This document shows positions 1 through 15,100 of a DNA stretch of 64,000 nucleotides, piece after piece. The position numbers and the translations under genes are program-made. Every line of letters begins with the position of its first letter. Positions within the stretch are counted from its first letter, which is position 1. Below the pieces are notes generated by a model. That model saw only the letters and a program-made list of their open reading frames with translations. It was not told the origin of the DNA and did not search any database. The DNA is from Latrodectus hesperus (taxonomy: Eukaryota; Arthropoda; Arachnida; Araneae; Theridiidae), in the NCBI GenBank assembly GCA_037975125.1, contig CM075853.1, forward strand, positions 94,158,543 to 94,222,542, written 5' to 3'.

Positions 1-46
1 ATGTAAAATTAAAGATATTATATAATAACAGTATCATAAAACATAC

Positions 47-127
47 CTTTGACAGCAACTATAGTCGCACCAGCAATCATGACAAAAAATTGTAGAGTAT
101 CAGTGTAAATAACTGCTGCAAGACCAC
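47..127 (-). CDS. SLC5 transporter exon 7 (residues 195-221, last exon in window)
   Basis: An 81-base exon, ATTTTAG acceptor and GTATGT donor; it enters in phase 1 and leaves in phase 1. It completes the signature with [20 protein letters not shown] and ends IVAVKG. The next exons must lie left of the window. Confidence 0.93.
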
Positions 128-3100
128 CTAAAATATTTTTGTTTTAAAATTTCCAATGTTATAATCAAACAACAATAATAAAAAATTTTAAATAAATATA
201 AATGGTTTTATGGTTTTCGATGAAAACATTTTTCTTAAGAAGGGAATAGAATCTAGAAAAAAACTATTAAAGGTGACAATGACAATAAAATAATGTACAA
301 TAAATTCATTTGTCAGATCTGCATGATAACAACTTACTGAATGATTACCACTTAATAGGATTTTTGTGGATTAACAAAGTAACTACAATTCCTTATAGGA
401 TAATATTTATACAAATTACTAAGCAATTTTATAAAATACATTCCAATAAACTGATTGTTGTTCTACATTACTTTTTGTACACGAGGCTTAATTCAATCAA
501 CTGGGACCTATGGTTTAAAGTGGATTACCAGCATCCATGGCTGAGATTAGAATTGAACTTGTGTAAAATATTTACTGTTGAAATAAACATATTACTTCTC
601 AGAATTGGAAAAGATATTTGAAGTTGGCATAAAAATTTTGTTTACAATTATCCTCTTCATGTTATTAAAGCTGCTTATCCTTAAAAATAATCCATTTTTA
701 TAATTCAATTGGAAACAATGGGGTATTTGAACAAGTTCAGAATAATTCATCATTAAAACTGTTTTATTTTATTTATTTATTTTTTACTATACGAATTGTT
801 TTTTTTTGTATTATATACATTAGAAAACAATTTTCATGTCAGCATTCATTGAATTTGTACTTTTTACAATACATTATTAAATAATTTCTTTACAGCACAA
901 ATTTTGACAAAAATCTAAACTTTATAATTCTTAGACTAGTACATTGGAAGAGTATATCAATTAACAAAATGAACATAAGATAACCAAAACTTTCTATAGC
1001 AAATGAACAATTAAGCCAGAATAAATATAATAAATTATAAAAAATATTTGTAATCTTAACAACAAAAAGAATTTAAAGATTTCTTAATTGCAATATTTTG
1101 TTCATGTTAATACTTTAGATCATTAAATAAAGCATCATCCAAACTGATAATTATAAATATGTTTTGAATAGTATTTTTAAAAAATTTTTCTAAATAAATC
1201 TAACTTATATATTTTAATTATGAAACCAATACAGTCCACATATGATAATTAAAAACGTTTTGGATTTTTGAATAGCTGGATACAAAATTACTTGATTTGA
1301 GCTGCTGAGAAATTTTTTAATATACAGCAAGTCTTTGACATTTTTAAAGTTAAATAAAAGTATTTTTGCAAGAGAATAAATCAAAGCAGAAGCAATCAGA
1401 AATAAAAAATATTTAAAAATAAAATTTATAACTAGCAAAATTAAAAGGATGAAGAATTTTGACTCAAATGGTATACTTTAAAAGCACACATTCTGTATGT
1501 TGTTAAAATTAATAAGGTAAAATAACTGTTTTTATAAAAAGTAGTAAAATACATTAAAATTAGCATTTATAGAACATATACAATGGTTCAGGAATAAAAA
1601 CTCGTTCCATTATATATAAATTTGAATTATTCATAAAATCTTTTTAGAAAACTCATACATAATATATATACTTTTTTAAAATGGAATCTATTTTGAAAGA
1701 AACAAAAAATGTTTCAAAATTAAAAAATATATAGTTACTAGGAAAACTAGATTTTTATATCCTTTTTTTTTAAATTCAAAAGGAAATTTTAGATGAAATT
1801 AGCTAATGTCTAGTGTCGTAACTTACCAGTTATTGTGCAAATTCCTGTCAAAAGCAAGAGACTTACAATGGCAACGTATAAATTCCAGTGTAGAGCTTGG
1901 TTAATAAAAACTGCTCCAGAGAATAGATTTACCTGTAATAAGAGCAGTATGGTGTCAAACATATATTTTTGAAAGAGTTTAATATACTTATTTGAAAATA
2001 GAAAAATATTCTTACTTTAATCTTACGAAAGAGGGTTGCCTTAGAAAATTGTTGAAACAGTAAGAATGCTCATGTTAACTATGCATGTAAATAATTAGCT
2101 GACTAATTCAAAATATTTTAGAAAAATGTTTTTACAAAACTAAATAAAGTTTTTTAAAGAAAACAAATTAAGCTATAGAAATAGCAAATCAATTCATTAA
2201 GTTTTCAGAAAAGATTTTAATTAGAAGAAAAGGCCTTTTTATGAATAATGAAATAAATTATAAAGAAATTAAACACTGCAATCAATATAGAGCAATTCCA
2301 CATTTCGTCTAGGAATCCACTTGGTTTTTCAATGCATTATTCACTGATCTTGGAAAGCATTGCAAAATGTTATGAAAGATAATTTGTGAAGACACGCTTT
2401 TAATTAAAATTCATTTTAGCAAATTAATAAAATACAGAGCTTTGATTTTTGCATAAATGCTAAATATTCAGCTATGGAATGCACAACCAAATACATCAAA
2501 AATATTCCTAAAATCTTAAACTACAACTTAATAGTTTAATTTCTTACTTTTGTTTGCCCCTCCTTAGATCTCTCAAATAAAGTAAGAGTTCATATCAAAT
2601 TGTCTTCAATAAGAAATGACAAAGCTGAAACTAAGCTCACTCACAACAAACTAGAAATACACTTTATAAGAGTTGAATAACCACTATGTTTAAATTTTTA
2701 CTTAAAAAACAGTAAATTATCAAGTAATTATTGGAAAATAATCATTCAATTTCAGAGTAAATACTCTACAGAAACTGATATGGCAATAGCTAAAAAAATA
2801 ACATGCAAAATTAAATAAATAACAGAAAAAATGTAGTTTAACATTTTGTTAACAGAGAAATCATTAATAGTAACCATAATTGTTTGGAAATTCAATAGGT
2901 TTCTAAGAAAGGAGATTAAAGTTTAATAAAAATTTAAATCCATGCATATTCAGGAGATAATTTGTCCAACTCAAATGAGAATATTCATAAAAAATATGAG
3001 AGACTGTTTTTAAGAACACATAACTAATACCTGATTAAATTAAACAGAAAAAAGGAGGGCAAAATCTTGAATTAACAAATTATAAAAAGTAATTTCTAGC

Positions 3101-6100
3101 AAATATATAATAACATGCAAAAGAAATACAATTAAACAATATATATGTATTAGTAGGCTTTAAATACTAGTTTATCAAAAAATATAGGTGTAAAAAATAT
3201 CTTTTGTTAATAATACAAAATAAGGATTATCAAGAATTCTTTTGTAAGAATTTTATCATAATTATGAATAAATAAACTGCTTGGTGATCCAAACTCAAGT
3301 TTCTTTTATATGGAAATAAATTTGCATTTAGGGATTCACAATCAAAAGATTTATAATAAAATACATATGTATTTTTTGAATCAAGCAAAAGCATGACACA
3401 ACTGAAAAATTAAGTTATTCTTTAGGAAAGTTGTAGGAAACATTTAAATGAATCAATAACCAAAATTATAAGATTCTTTTACATTATGCAAATGGACAAT
3501 ATTTTGCAAATTTTGCACATATTTGTGATATATTATGAACACAGAAACAAGGAAGCAAAATGTAACTGATATATTTTCTGCATAAATTTGATATTCTTAG
3601 TGCAAAGATGATAAATTAAGAGTACAAACTTCAACATTTAGATAATCATGCATTAGCTGCTTTTTTGAATGATAATGCATTCCAAGATATATTGATTCTC
3701 AATAACAGCAATTTGATTATTAATAAAAAATCTTTAAAAATTATTTGTGTTCTTAAATAAATGAATACGTCTTGTATATAAAAGAATAGTAAAATAATTT
3801 ACTCTGGAAAATGATTTGTTTTAATACTTAACTATTTATTATAAAATGTATTGTATTACTGGAAATCTGATGTATATTGAATAAAATGATAGGAAAAAGC
3901 AGATATACTTTATTAATAGAAACCTAAAAGTCAATGTAACTTTATTACTTATAATCCACTGAATAACCGTAACAATAATTTTAGGAATTTATTACTAAGC
4001 CATAAAAAACAGCGCCTGAAATTTCATTCGCAAGATATAACAAACATTTATTTGATAAAAAAATATGAAATGCTTGATAAGCCGGTGGTGAAAGCCTGTA
4101 AAGCGTATAAAATAAAATTGCTTTGAATTAAAAGTTTTATGAAGCCTTAATAATTATTTTATATTTTAGATAAAAACTTGAAAAAGCCACATCAAAAAAT
4201 ACTTGGACTCAAAATTATTTAGTATCAAAATATTACTCAATTGTTTAAAACAAAAACTAATGGGAAATTCATAAAAGCAGCGGCTGATTCATTAATAGAG
4301 AATTTTATAATTGTTTAGATACATGAAGAATATTGGAGCAGAATGAATAGAAATATAATTTATCTCAGAAAAAATAATTGAATTAATGACAGTTTAAAGT
4401 TGAAAAGAAATATCGATTCACACAATTTGTTATATTGCATAATTTTAAAAGCTATAAGTGCTGCAAGTAAAAAACTGTTTCCCTCACTAGAATAATAACT
4501 ATCATTTTGAGCCCAAATATTTTTTGATTAACATGTAATATTAAGAAATATTAATTGTTTATAATGACCAATGTAGTCCAATGAGACACAACATGGCCCA
4601 AATCACAAAACCTACAAAAAAGAAAGACATAAGACATCCACAATTTATACAAATGCCAAGAATAATAAACTTTATGAAATCATACTTGTATAATATAAAA
4701 CAATATAATAAATTTTTATCTGAATCGAAGCTTCACTTTTATTATTTTAAGTTAATGAGTATAATGAGATTCATATATTTTAAACAAGATGAATTAATTA
4801 ATTAAAAATTATTTCACAATAAATATTTTAAGAAAAATTTATAAATATAAAAATCAAGTAACTATATCAAATATATCAGATATAAAGGAATACTGTGAAT
4901 ATTTTCCCTATATCATTTAATAATATAACTATTGATATTCATTTATTTATTTTCAAATATTAATCAGACAATTAAAAATATAAGAAAACAGTTTTAATAC
5001 AGTTATAAAATTTTAAATGAAAGTTACAAGCTGTGATAAAAAAGAAAAATCCTGTTTACTGTGATAAAAGCTGGCATTGAATAAATCAAATTTGATTGGT
5101 ATTAACTCTCCAAAAGTGAATTTTTATCTAAATGCTATAAAATAATCATTTTGGTTTAAATCTACAAATTTACAGAGTTTAATTTGAAACCTTATTCAAT
5201 AAAATAAAGATTCTTGGCATTTCAGAAGATTGAATCTTAAACTATAACTTAAAAAAAATTTATTTATAATGGTTGACAGTTTTCTTCACTTTTTATCACC
5301 TCATGTATTCAAATCAAAATGAATAAATTATTCTTAACTACAAAAAATATATTTATATAATCCTATTTATCATAAAATACTATGGAATATTTATACCAAC
5401 TACAGAATTAACTAAAATAAAATTTTAATTCATGTAAATGAAAACTTATTAGTTGATTTAAAATTATGAGACATTTAATACTCTTTAAAAGTAAATTTCC
5501 ATTATATGCATAAGCGAAAAAAATCACAATTGAAATAGTATATTAATTTTAATATATATGTGTGCATCTATACTTTTAATGTGATATTTACTAATTTTAA
5601 AAACTTGATTTAAATAGGTAGCTTAAATTTTTTAATTTTTCCTAACCATAAAAAAGTGAATATAAGAACGATTTTGTATTTTTAATGTATGTAAATATAT
5701 ATTTATAAAATTATAATTGTATTTTGCAATTTATGCTTATTTCTTCTCTTTAAATCAAAATTCTTTTTTAAAATCTATTTTGAAGCTTATGAAAATGTAC
5801 AAGAAATGTACTTTAAAATAAATTAAAATGTACTACTTTAAAGTAATTAAAAATTATGTGGGAGAAAAGTTTAAAATATTTAATGTGCTGTAGCATTAAA
5901 AAATTGTTTAAGAAAAGCAAATGCACATAAATCATTTAATATTTTTGGCCATGGAACGAGAAGAACAAAACTTCCTCGCATATAGTTTTCATGGTGTTTT
6001 TTAGAAATGAATTGTAGTTTTTTTTGTTCAAAATATTAAGGTAGCAAAACAATACCAGATACACCAAAGTAAATTTGCATATTATAATATGCTTAAATCT

Positions 6101-9100
6101 ACATATTTTAGCAGTTAAAATTTAAATACGAAAGATAAGCATTTTTTTCAATTGATTTTGAAATATAACTACTAAAATTAAGTAACAAAAGCAATATATT
6201 ATGCAAATTTACTTCCGATGCATTGTGGTAGATGCCTCAAAATATAAATGATACAAAAGAAACTATGGACTACCACATTTTTTTCCAAGCTTAATATATT
6301 TTTGTTAATGTTTTGTACTCCTTTTGCGCTCCATGGTACTTTTCCCAGGGGAGGATCACACCCCACAATTTAACGAATAATGAGAATTAGAGCTGAAAAA
6401 TAAAATTAAAATTAAATTTGAAAGAAATTCCCATATTTTAAAGAACACAAATTCTTAACCTTCAAATAGAAAGTAGGGATAAATATTGGATAACAGATTG
6501 GAAAAATAAAAACTAATCAAATATAGTAAAAAAATATGAACTGTACCATTTAGGGATAAATAAAAATTTTAATGTGCAAAAAATCAAAAAATAAAAGTAA
6601 TCATAAATTTAATATTTTCATTAACATTAATCATAATAATAAACTTAGAGAATTTAACATGCTACAGAAATATAAAAAAAAATTAGAGATATAGAAATAA
6701 ATACATTAGTTATTATAGAAGTAGTAAAAATAACAGTGCAAACAAAGTGAAATTAAAAAAAGTTACCACCAAAACATTAATTTTAGAATCCAAGATAATT
6801 TTATACATTTAAAGAATGTCCATATTAATTTACTAGACACAAAATTAAATGTAACAAGATTGTTTTATCTTTAATATCTATTCTTAATCAGATGCAATAA
6901 CAAATGGAAAAAGTAATGTTTCCTCTGCATTGTATCACAATTTTTAAATTGTTTTCAAATTGAAACTATGTTAAATTTTTAAAAAAATTCAGGACGATAA
7001 TTTAATAAATCAGTCCATAAACAAAGAACCAAAAGAAAAATAAGATTTTAAATTCTGATTAAAAACATGAAATAAAAAATTAAATATATATTTGAAGGTA
7101 AGGGTGCAATATGAAATTTCCATCAAAATAATCATTTTTATTTTCCATTATGATTTCATTATTTATTATTGTTAATTAATAGCAGAAATTAAAAACATTT
7201 TATTTTTAAAACAATTTTGTTTCCATCATATTTAACTAATATAACTGCAAATAACAAAGATGTAATATAGCCTTATTGAAATTTTAATAAATAAAAAAAA
7301 TCACAAAGTTACATTAATATCGAAACATTTTTCTGCATTTAATCTAATATTACACTATTAATAATCTAAATAAATAAAATTTGATATAAAGAAAACATTT
7401 TTTCTGGAAATTTAAATGTCTGTAGTTAAATGTTACATTTATTGATCAAGAAATGCATACTTCATTTTTAATGTGATATAAATCGCATATAATTTGCAAT
7501 GCTTTCAAAAATTATACTGATAGCCCAGTGTCATGATTTTGAAATTATGTGAATATATATTGATGACAAAAATTAGGCAGAGTTTAAATATCACATAAAG
7601 ATTAATCCTAATTCTTGTGTATTATTAATCTTAAATCATATTATTAAACGATGGTAAAAACACACATTTTTGCTAATGTCATACAATGAAATCTCATAAA
7701 ACAAAAACTTATTTGAAGATAATGAATAAAAGTGCTTACAGATATTTTTGTGAAGACATACAAAACCAATGATAAAACAGCAAGGTATGTTCTGATGCGT
7801 AATCCGCCAAATCTTTTTGACATGTATTCTGGTAGAGTACATACCTAAAAAATGAAAATCAATGTAATCTAAAATTTGTATTAGCTATATTGAAAATTAA
7901 CAAAAAAATTATTTCACTCTACATTTAATTATATAAGTATTTATTAAATTTATAATTTTTATTTACTTCATATTTTATTTATTTGTTATGCTTTATTATG
8001 TGAACAAATAATTAAAAATCATTCTACATCAAACTCTTTTAATAATTTTAATGCCTTATTTTTATGCAATTTTTTTGTATCTAAGAGCATGTGTGTGTGT
8101 TGGCAGAAAAAGATTCTTGTCCCAATATTTTTGCATTAAATAGTTTCCAATTGAAATGATAAGAAAACACTGTCACCATTTCATTGATGGTATACCAGCT
8201 ATCCCCTAGGATAAATATTAAGAAATATAATAATAAAGAGAGTAAAAAACTTATGAGATGCTATTTAATTGCACTCATACTGATGTCAAAACATTTTCAT
8301 AGTTACAGGTAATAAATGGAAATAAAAAATTAAATTTAAAAAATATTGAATCTTTCAGAAATGAAAAAATTTTCCACATATAGTTGTCATGAAAAGAGGA
8401 AATACTTTGTTGTTAAAAGTTTTGATTGACATGCAAAAATTCAATTTTTGCCAGGTGCTTTACTAATGCCAATATTACAAAAATCATTGAAAATTGATGA
8501 AGGAAGAAAAGAAAACATAGAAACCAGTATAACACATATCAAACTTTTTTAGGAAAATTTTAACTACATGGATAAAAATGAGAATACACGCACACTATTT
8601 AAATAATTTTTTTATTTTCTAAGCATCAAGAATATTTGATATTTTAATTTATAAATTAAAAAGAAACAGCGTGAGAGTAAACCTACTACAGTAGTATTTT
8701 ACCAATTTGAATTAAAGTCAAAGCAATTTCCCAAGTCTTAATCTACATTCAGTTGGGAAATTAAATTTTTTCTAAAAATTATAAAGTTAGTCATACTTAA
8801 GAATTGTAGTTCTATTAAGAAAAATAATGCATTATCAAATATTTATTTTCTATAAAAATTTGTTTACATGATATTTAAATACTTTTTCTTAATGTACACT
8901 TTATAAATGAAAATAAAAATTATTTACTAAAATTTTTAACAAATTTAAAACACTATGTTGCTACCATAAAAACCTAGAATTTAGAACAGGTGAATCATTA
9001 TTGATAAAAGATTTGTCATACAATTATCAGCTTTTGCAGTCAAGTCCTAATATGACAAGCACTTACAGTTTAGAATGGGTTTTGGACCACTCTACCAACT

Positions 9101-12100
9101 GCTACGCCCGACATAAGAATTGAATGCAGATTGCTGAACTGAAGATCAGAACACACAAACTGTTTAGTGCATTCACAAGAGAAGTCATGCATGACGTTTT
9201 TAAAAAAATACTATCATACGAAGAGAAGAAATATTGGTCAAAAGAGTATGTGAAGTAAATCGCAACAATGAAATTCAATTATTTTTTTAAATATCATGTC
9301 TGAGATTAAAATTCATGATTTCATATTAAACCAAATTTTTATTCCAAGATGGAGAAAAGATTTCTGTTAAACAATAAAAAATTATTATAATACTAAAAAC
9401 CAAGAGATTTTAACATTTAATACATGTAATTTAATTTTTATTAAGAAAATAGCAAACCACAAATGTTAAAATATTGAAATTTGACGTGAAGAAATTTTCA
9501 TCAAAAATATTAAAGTATATGCAATCTTTTCTTATTCTTGTTATATACAAATAACAAATTTAAGAATAACTGAACTTCAAATTTTAAAGTGTAACTTCAA
9601 ATTTCTTGCATTCTCAAATTTCTGAATTCAATTTATACTCGATTAATTTTTTTCCCTTTCTTTTAAAGGATAACTTGAAATTACACGAATTAAACTTAAT
9701 TTTACAATTTCAACATCAGTAATTGATTTGTTACGCTTAATTTTTTCTTCTTATTAATATAGATATCACTATTAATGTGAGATCCATATTAATATAGACT
9801 TAGTATTACAATTTGTGTGTAATTACAGTTTGTTCTCAAGTATAATAATTTATATCTTACTTCATAACTTAAAATTAATTAAAATATAAGAATCACATTT
9901 TCCTTTCAGTTTATTAATAAAGTGTTATCTATAACTAAAACTTAAACTAAAATCTAAACTTTAGATTAAGAAATTAAGTAAAACTGGAGTAAACTTTTTG
10001 CTATTTTAAAGTATCTTATAATAACATTATTTCCCATAAAGACCTAAATTAATGTAAAAATGAACTATATGGAAGACATTTTTAATAATTTTTTGGAGAT
10101 TGAGTAAGTTTTATAAATGAAAAACAAACAAAATAAAATTAACATATAACAATATAAAAATACTAAAAACACAAGATATTTTTAGCATGAAATATTTATA
10201 TGGAAGAATTGTTAATAAACTTTGTGATCACCCTAATAAAACTTTAGCACTATCATAATACTTAGCTAATAAAATATAACAAATACAAATTGTAAAGTTC
10301 CCCATAACTGTGCACACTGAAAATAAAAAAGTTTAATTAAAATTTCACTTTCAGAATATTTAAATTGATATAATTAACTTTCTGAACTGATTCATATTTA
10401 TTAAATTTTTTGTAATCATTCTAAATAGCATATATGTAATTTAGATATTTATATAACTGCACCATAATAATCACATAATCTGAACATTCAAAAATTTTTA
10501 TAGAACTTTGGTTTTATAAAAAATGGATCAGTTTACTGTTATTCTATGTTTGCTTAATGATATAAACAGCCATGAGCTAATTCACATAGGATCCAAAAAT
10601 TAAAGTGGAATTTAAACAATTAAAACCATCCATAATTGAGGGAGGAATAAAAATCTTCAAATTGTTGACTAAACAGCAGATATGTACTAAGCCTTTTGCC
10701 CACAATCAAGAGGAAATTACTTGATAATTTTCAGGAGTATTTCATAATTTTAAATAATAATAATAATAAAAGGGAGGGAGTTATTATCTTAAAGATTTGG
10801 TTTCTTTGTTACTCAATAATCCTTTTTTGCACACAAGGGGTAATAAACTGGAACTTACAGCTTAACATATCACTGCCATTAATACTCTAGAGTGTCAGCA
10901 TGGCACTAACATGTATGCTGGTAACGCTCTGGGACGATGATGGACTAGCATAAGTTATATATTTTGTTTTTAGTGCAACTGTGACATTTGAAGAAAGAGG
11001 TTTTTGAGGGATTTCAGTGAATTTTTTTATATTTCAATGCGTGGTTCTTAAATTTTGTGTTCCAGTTTTTTTAAGTGCATTTTTAAAATTAGTGAACAGT
11101 ACATTTGGCTTATGAGGATGGATGCAAAAATTTTACTGGCAAAGAATGTATTAAAAGTGGATTCTGAATTAATAAAAAAATCCATGCCCAAGGTAGAACT
11201 CAGCTCCAATGATTGTTGAAATGAAGGCAAGAACACTAGCCATTCAGCTAACAGTTAAGCTTATTATTTTAAAGGAAAAATGTAAGTTTTACACTACGAT
11301 ACATTCTTATACTTTATATTATAAATTTTTACACCACTTATTAAAAAGATAAATAAATTAAATATTAATTTTATTTATTTTCATAAAGAAAGGGGTGAAC
11401 TTACACGGCTGGCAATAAAGACAGGCAAAAACACCCAGCCAGTCAGTTGAATTATTGCTAATGCCTGAAATGTAATAAATATTTTCATAATTATATGAAT
11501 AAAATTATAAAACTTACAATAGCTTTAACATTAATGCAAAACAAATCAGTGTGAAAAATGTTTTAATAAATTTATTAACAAAATTACCAATTTATAAATA
11601 AATAAATCTTAATACTAAAATCGATTAATATAATTAAAAGACAACAAATTGGACAAATACAATACCTAGTTCTTTAAAAATTTTATAATGCATAGTAAGT
11701 CTTTATTAATATTAAACTTAACAAAATTTGAACAGAAGCATATTTATATAAATGAACAATATTTAGAATTTAATTACACATAAATTCAATGGAATTTTCG
11801 AAACTTTTCTTTTAATTTTACTTTTTAAAATTCGCTGTCTTGTAGTAAAAATCAGTCTTTATGGTAAAAATAATTTACAGGAGGAATAGACCAATAATGT
11901 CATAATAAAATTAAAAAACTTCTGTGTAAAAAAAATTTTAGAGGCACGACAGCCTACATGGAGGCCAAGGCTCACAGTGCCCATATCTGTTTTCATGACT
12001 GAGAGCCCTGGGGTGTGAAGCATATATTCCAGTTTGATGGTTGACTTAACACAAAACACATAGAGTTTAGTTTCCAAGCATTCTTGGAACTCAGTTTATC

Positions 12101-15100
12101 GACACACTGAAGGGATGAAAGGCTGAGTTGACCTTGCCCAACACCTGAGGATCTAACATCAGACCTGTGCTTTGGAAATGCAAAGCACTTCCACTAAGCC
12201 ACCGAGCTTCAACTTTTGTATTAGCAACAAAAATTAACAGAATGACTAGTAAATTACTAATCACACATTATAATTTGAAATGAATAAGTTATAAACATAA
12301 GATGATCAGAAAAAATTATTTTATTTAATAATGATTTTATACTTGTATAATTTTTGATGCAAAAATTTCGTGCATAGTTTTGTATTTTATAGTAAAAACA
12401 GAGTTAAAACAGCAAATATTCATTTTAATATTTTTGTACTAATACACAAACTTATTTACTAAAAAGTAATGCATAGTTTTTAACTTTTTATTCAGTTTAA
12501 ATAATTTAACATAGAATTTATTAATATTCATTTTTAAGTTGAGCATCAATAAAAAAAATAATAAATTTGCATCTTCAAAAAAATGTCTGCATGTTAAAAT
12601 GTTAAGCCTAAATTCAAGAGGTACTTTAATTGAAAATCAATGTAGTTGAAAACTTAAAATATAACTAGTGCCTATTTCAGAAAAAATTTCAGGAACAAAA
12701 CAAAAAACAAAACTGACAGAAATATAAGTTTACATATAAATAATGTTACAATAATTTAACATTGATAAAAAAAAGGTTAAGAAAATTTACATTTATTTCA
12801 AATGCTCCCACTCCTATTCCAGATGCAGCTCCAGATCCTGCAAGGCCAATGAAATGTTCACTTCCAATATTACTGGCAAATAGAGAGGCTCCAACCTGAA
12901 AATAGTATAAATTTTTTTTAGATGGATATTTAAAATGGCACTTTATCAATTGAATGTAGGTTGATTCATCTCTAAAAAATAAAGTAGAAAAAAATTACTG
13001 CATATATAAGACGACTACATTTTAAAACCAAACTTTTCTAAATGTGTGTGTAAGAAATAATTCTCAAAATCCTTGACATGTTGAATAAATTGATCTTTTA
13101 ATAATGCTTTCAACACATGAAATTATTTCAATAAACCAAATATTAATAAGTAACAAAATGTACTTAAAATTGAAAAAAAGTATAAATATATTTAAAATAA
13201 ATCACTTTTATTCAATAAGCATTAATTTTATGTCACTATGTTTTTTTTATGATGCATAAAGAAACACCCTTCTTATATGCATACATTTCTTGTACATATC
13301 TCTCTTATGCATACATTTTTTTCTCCATTGTTTTAAAAGTATTCAAACATGATAAAACTAAAGGCACTTTTGTTAAATTTTAATATATGCTAATACATCA
13401 TTTTTAAAAACTTATTTCTATTAAATAGAAGGTGATATTGATTTCAAAATATTCAATGAAATCATTTATGGAGATGAAACTTCATTTTATAGGAATAAGC
13501 AATTATATTACAGATGTTCCAGAAAAGAATTTTTTTTACTACTTTTGCACTTTCACATATTATAAATGAATTTGCATTATTTTTATTTAAATAAAAATTA
13601 TGAAAAAAAATTTATAAATTCATAAAAGATTTATTCAAAATCTAAATAATTTACCATAGATGTTGAAAACAGTAAATTTTGATATAAAAGTATCAGATAA
13701 CTTACTGGAAGCCACCACATAAATCTACCAGCCAAAAAGTATCCACTAATAGTTGATCGGTTGGAAGCACACATAGACTAAAAAATTAAAAAATATTAAT
13801 TATAGTAATTGATATAAATCCATTAATTTCTGAAAAAATTTCAAGTATCATAAAACAAGCATAGAATAGTTTATCTAGAGAAACTTCATAAAAGTAACTG
13901 TAATTCTTATATTTATCAAGAATATATTACTTTCAAAATAGAGTAATTTAAAACAAAAAATATATTTGATAAATATAAGAAAAATATCTTACTTTCTGAC
14001 CCCTTTTTGAAGTGAATTTATTGAAAAATTCATAAGAATTTATATATAGATTTAGAAATTCTTTAAAACACAAACATATACACAGAAAATTGAATTATTT
14101 TATTAAACTTGAAAAATATTGCAATCTGAAAGAATATAATAAAAAACTTTAATTTTCTTTTCATTTAAAAACAAAAAGATTAAAAACTGACAGGTATCAC
14201 TTGCATATCAAATATATTGTTAGTCGATCAATCATTATTTCTTGCATCAGAAAACTAATTAAATCCAGATCTGCAATTTAAAGTGTTTTCCAAGCTTTAA
14301 ACCTTCAAGCCTGAAGTGGGCACTGAACATACAAACTGCAATGATGAATTGGTCAGAGCACTAACTCTGAGGCTGCCGACTCAACTAACCATGCTAAACT
14401 AATGTTTATCTAAATCAAGCAAATATAAGCAGACAAATGAAACAGAGCACAACATAACATTTTGCATTTTATTTTGAAGAAAAATGTTTAGAATTGTAAC
14501 CAATACAAAGTATTATGAAAATGAGGTCAATAACTACACCTATTGCAGCTCACTGTAAAATAACATAATTGATACTCTAGAAAATCTTTGTCAAATGACA
14601 TCTTCCAATCAAATTAAAATAGCTGATTAACTACTGTACACATAAAACTATATATCTAATTAATTAAAATGCCAAAATAAGATCTGACAATCATGAGAAA
14701 CCCTAATTTTACATTTTTTGCTTATTAATCAACATTTAATAAAAGTTTCAATGAGAGACGTCAAGCTGGGATACAGAATCATGTAAGAGAATGAAGGTAG
14801 ATAATAAGTTTTTACTATAATAAAATGCACACAATGGGGTCTTTAAAAAATATAAGATACTACTATACAGTGACAAAACAAATTTCCCAATTGGATATAG
14901 TATAATGCTCAACAAAAAAAATTAGAAAAAAGGAGAGGAATAGCATGAAACTACAACAGTCGCATAATCTAATGATTTGGCTATATTTACAAGAGTTTGA
15001 CATAATCTAGATAAGATTATTGTGGCCATAGATATCACTATGCAATGGAATGATACTGAATGCCATGCATATACATAAAATTAACTTGTACAACTTGAAT

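Noticed and set aside
310..621. 103-residue plus-strand open frame in intron 6
   Set aside because: It lies inside a transporter intron, overlaps a SINE-like piece, and has composition typical of random AT-rich translation.
7636..7842. 68-residue minus-strand open frame starting [10 protein letters not shown]
   Set aside because: It overlaps SLC5 exon 5 in a wrong frame. The frame coding [12 protein letters not shown] matches the family and is used instead.
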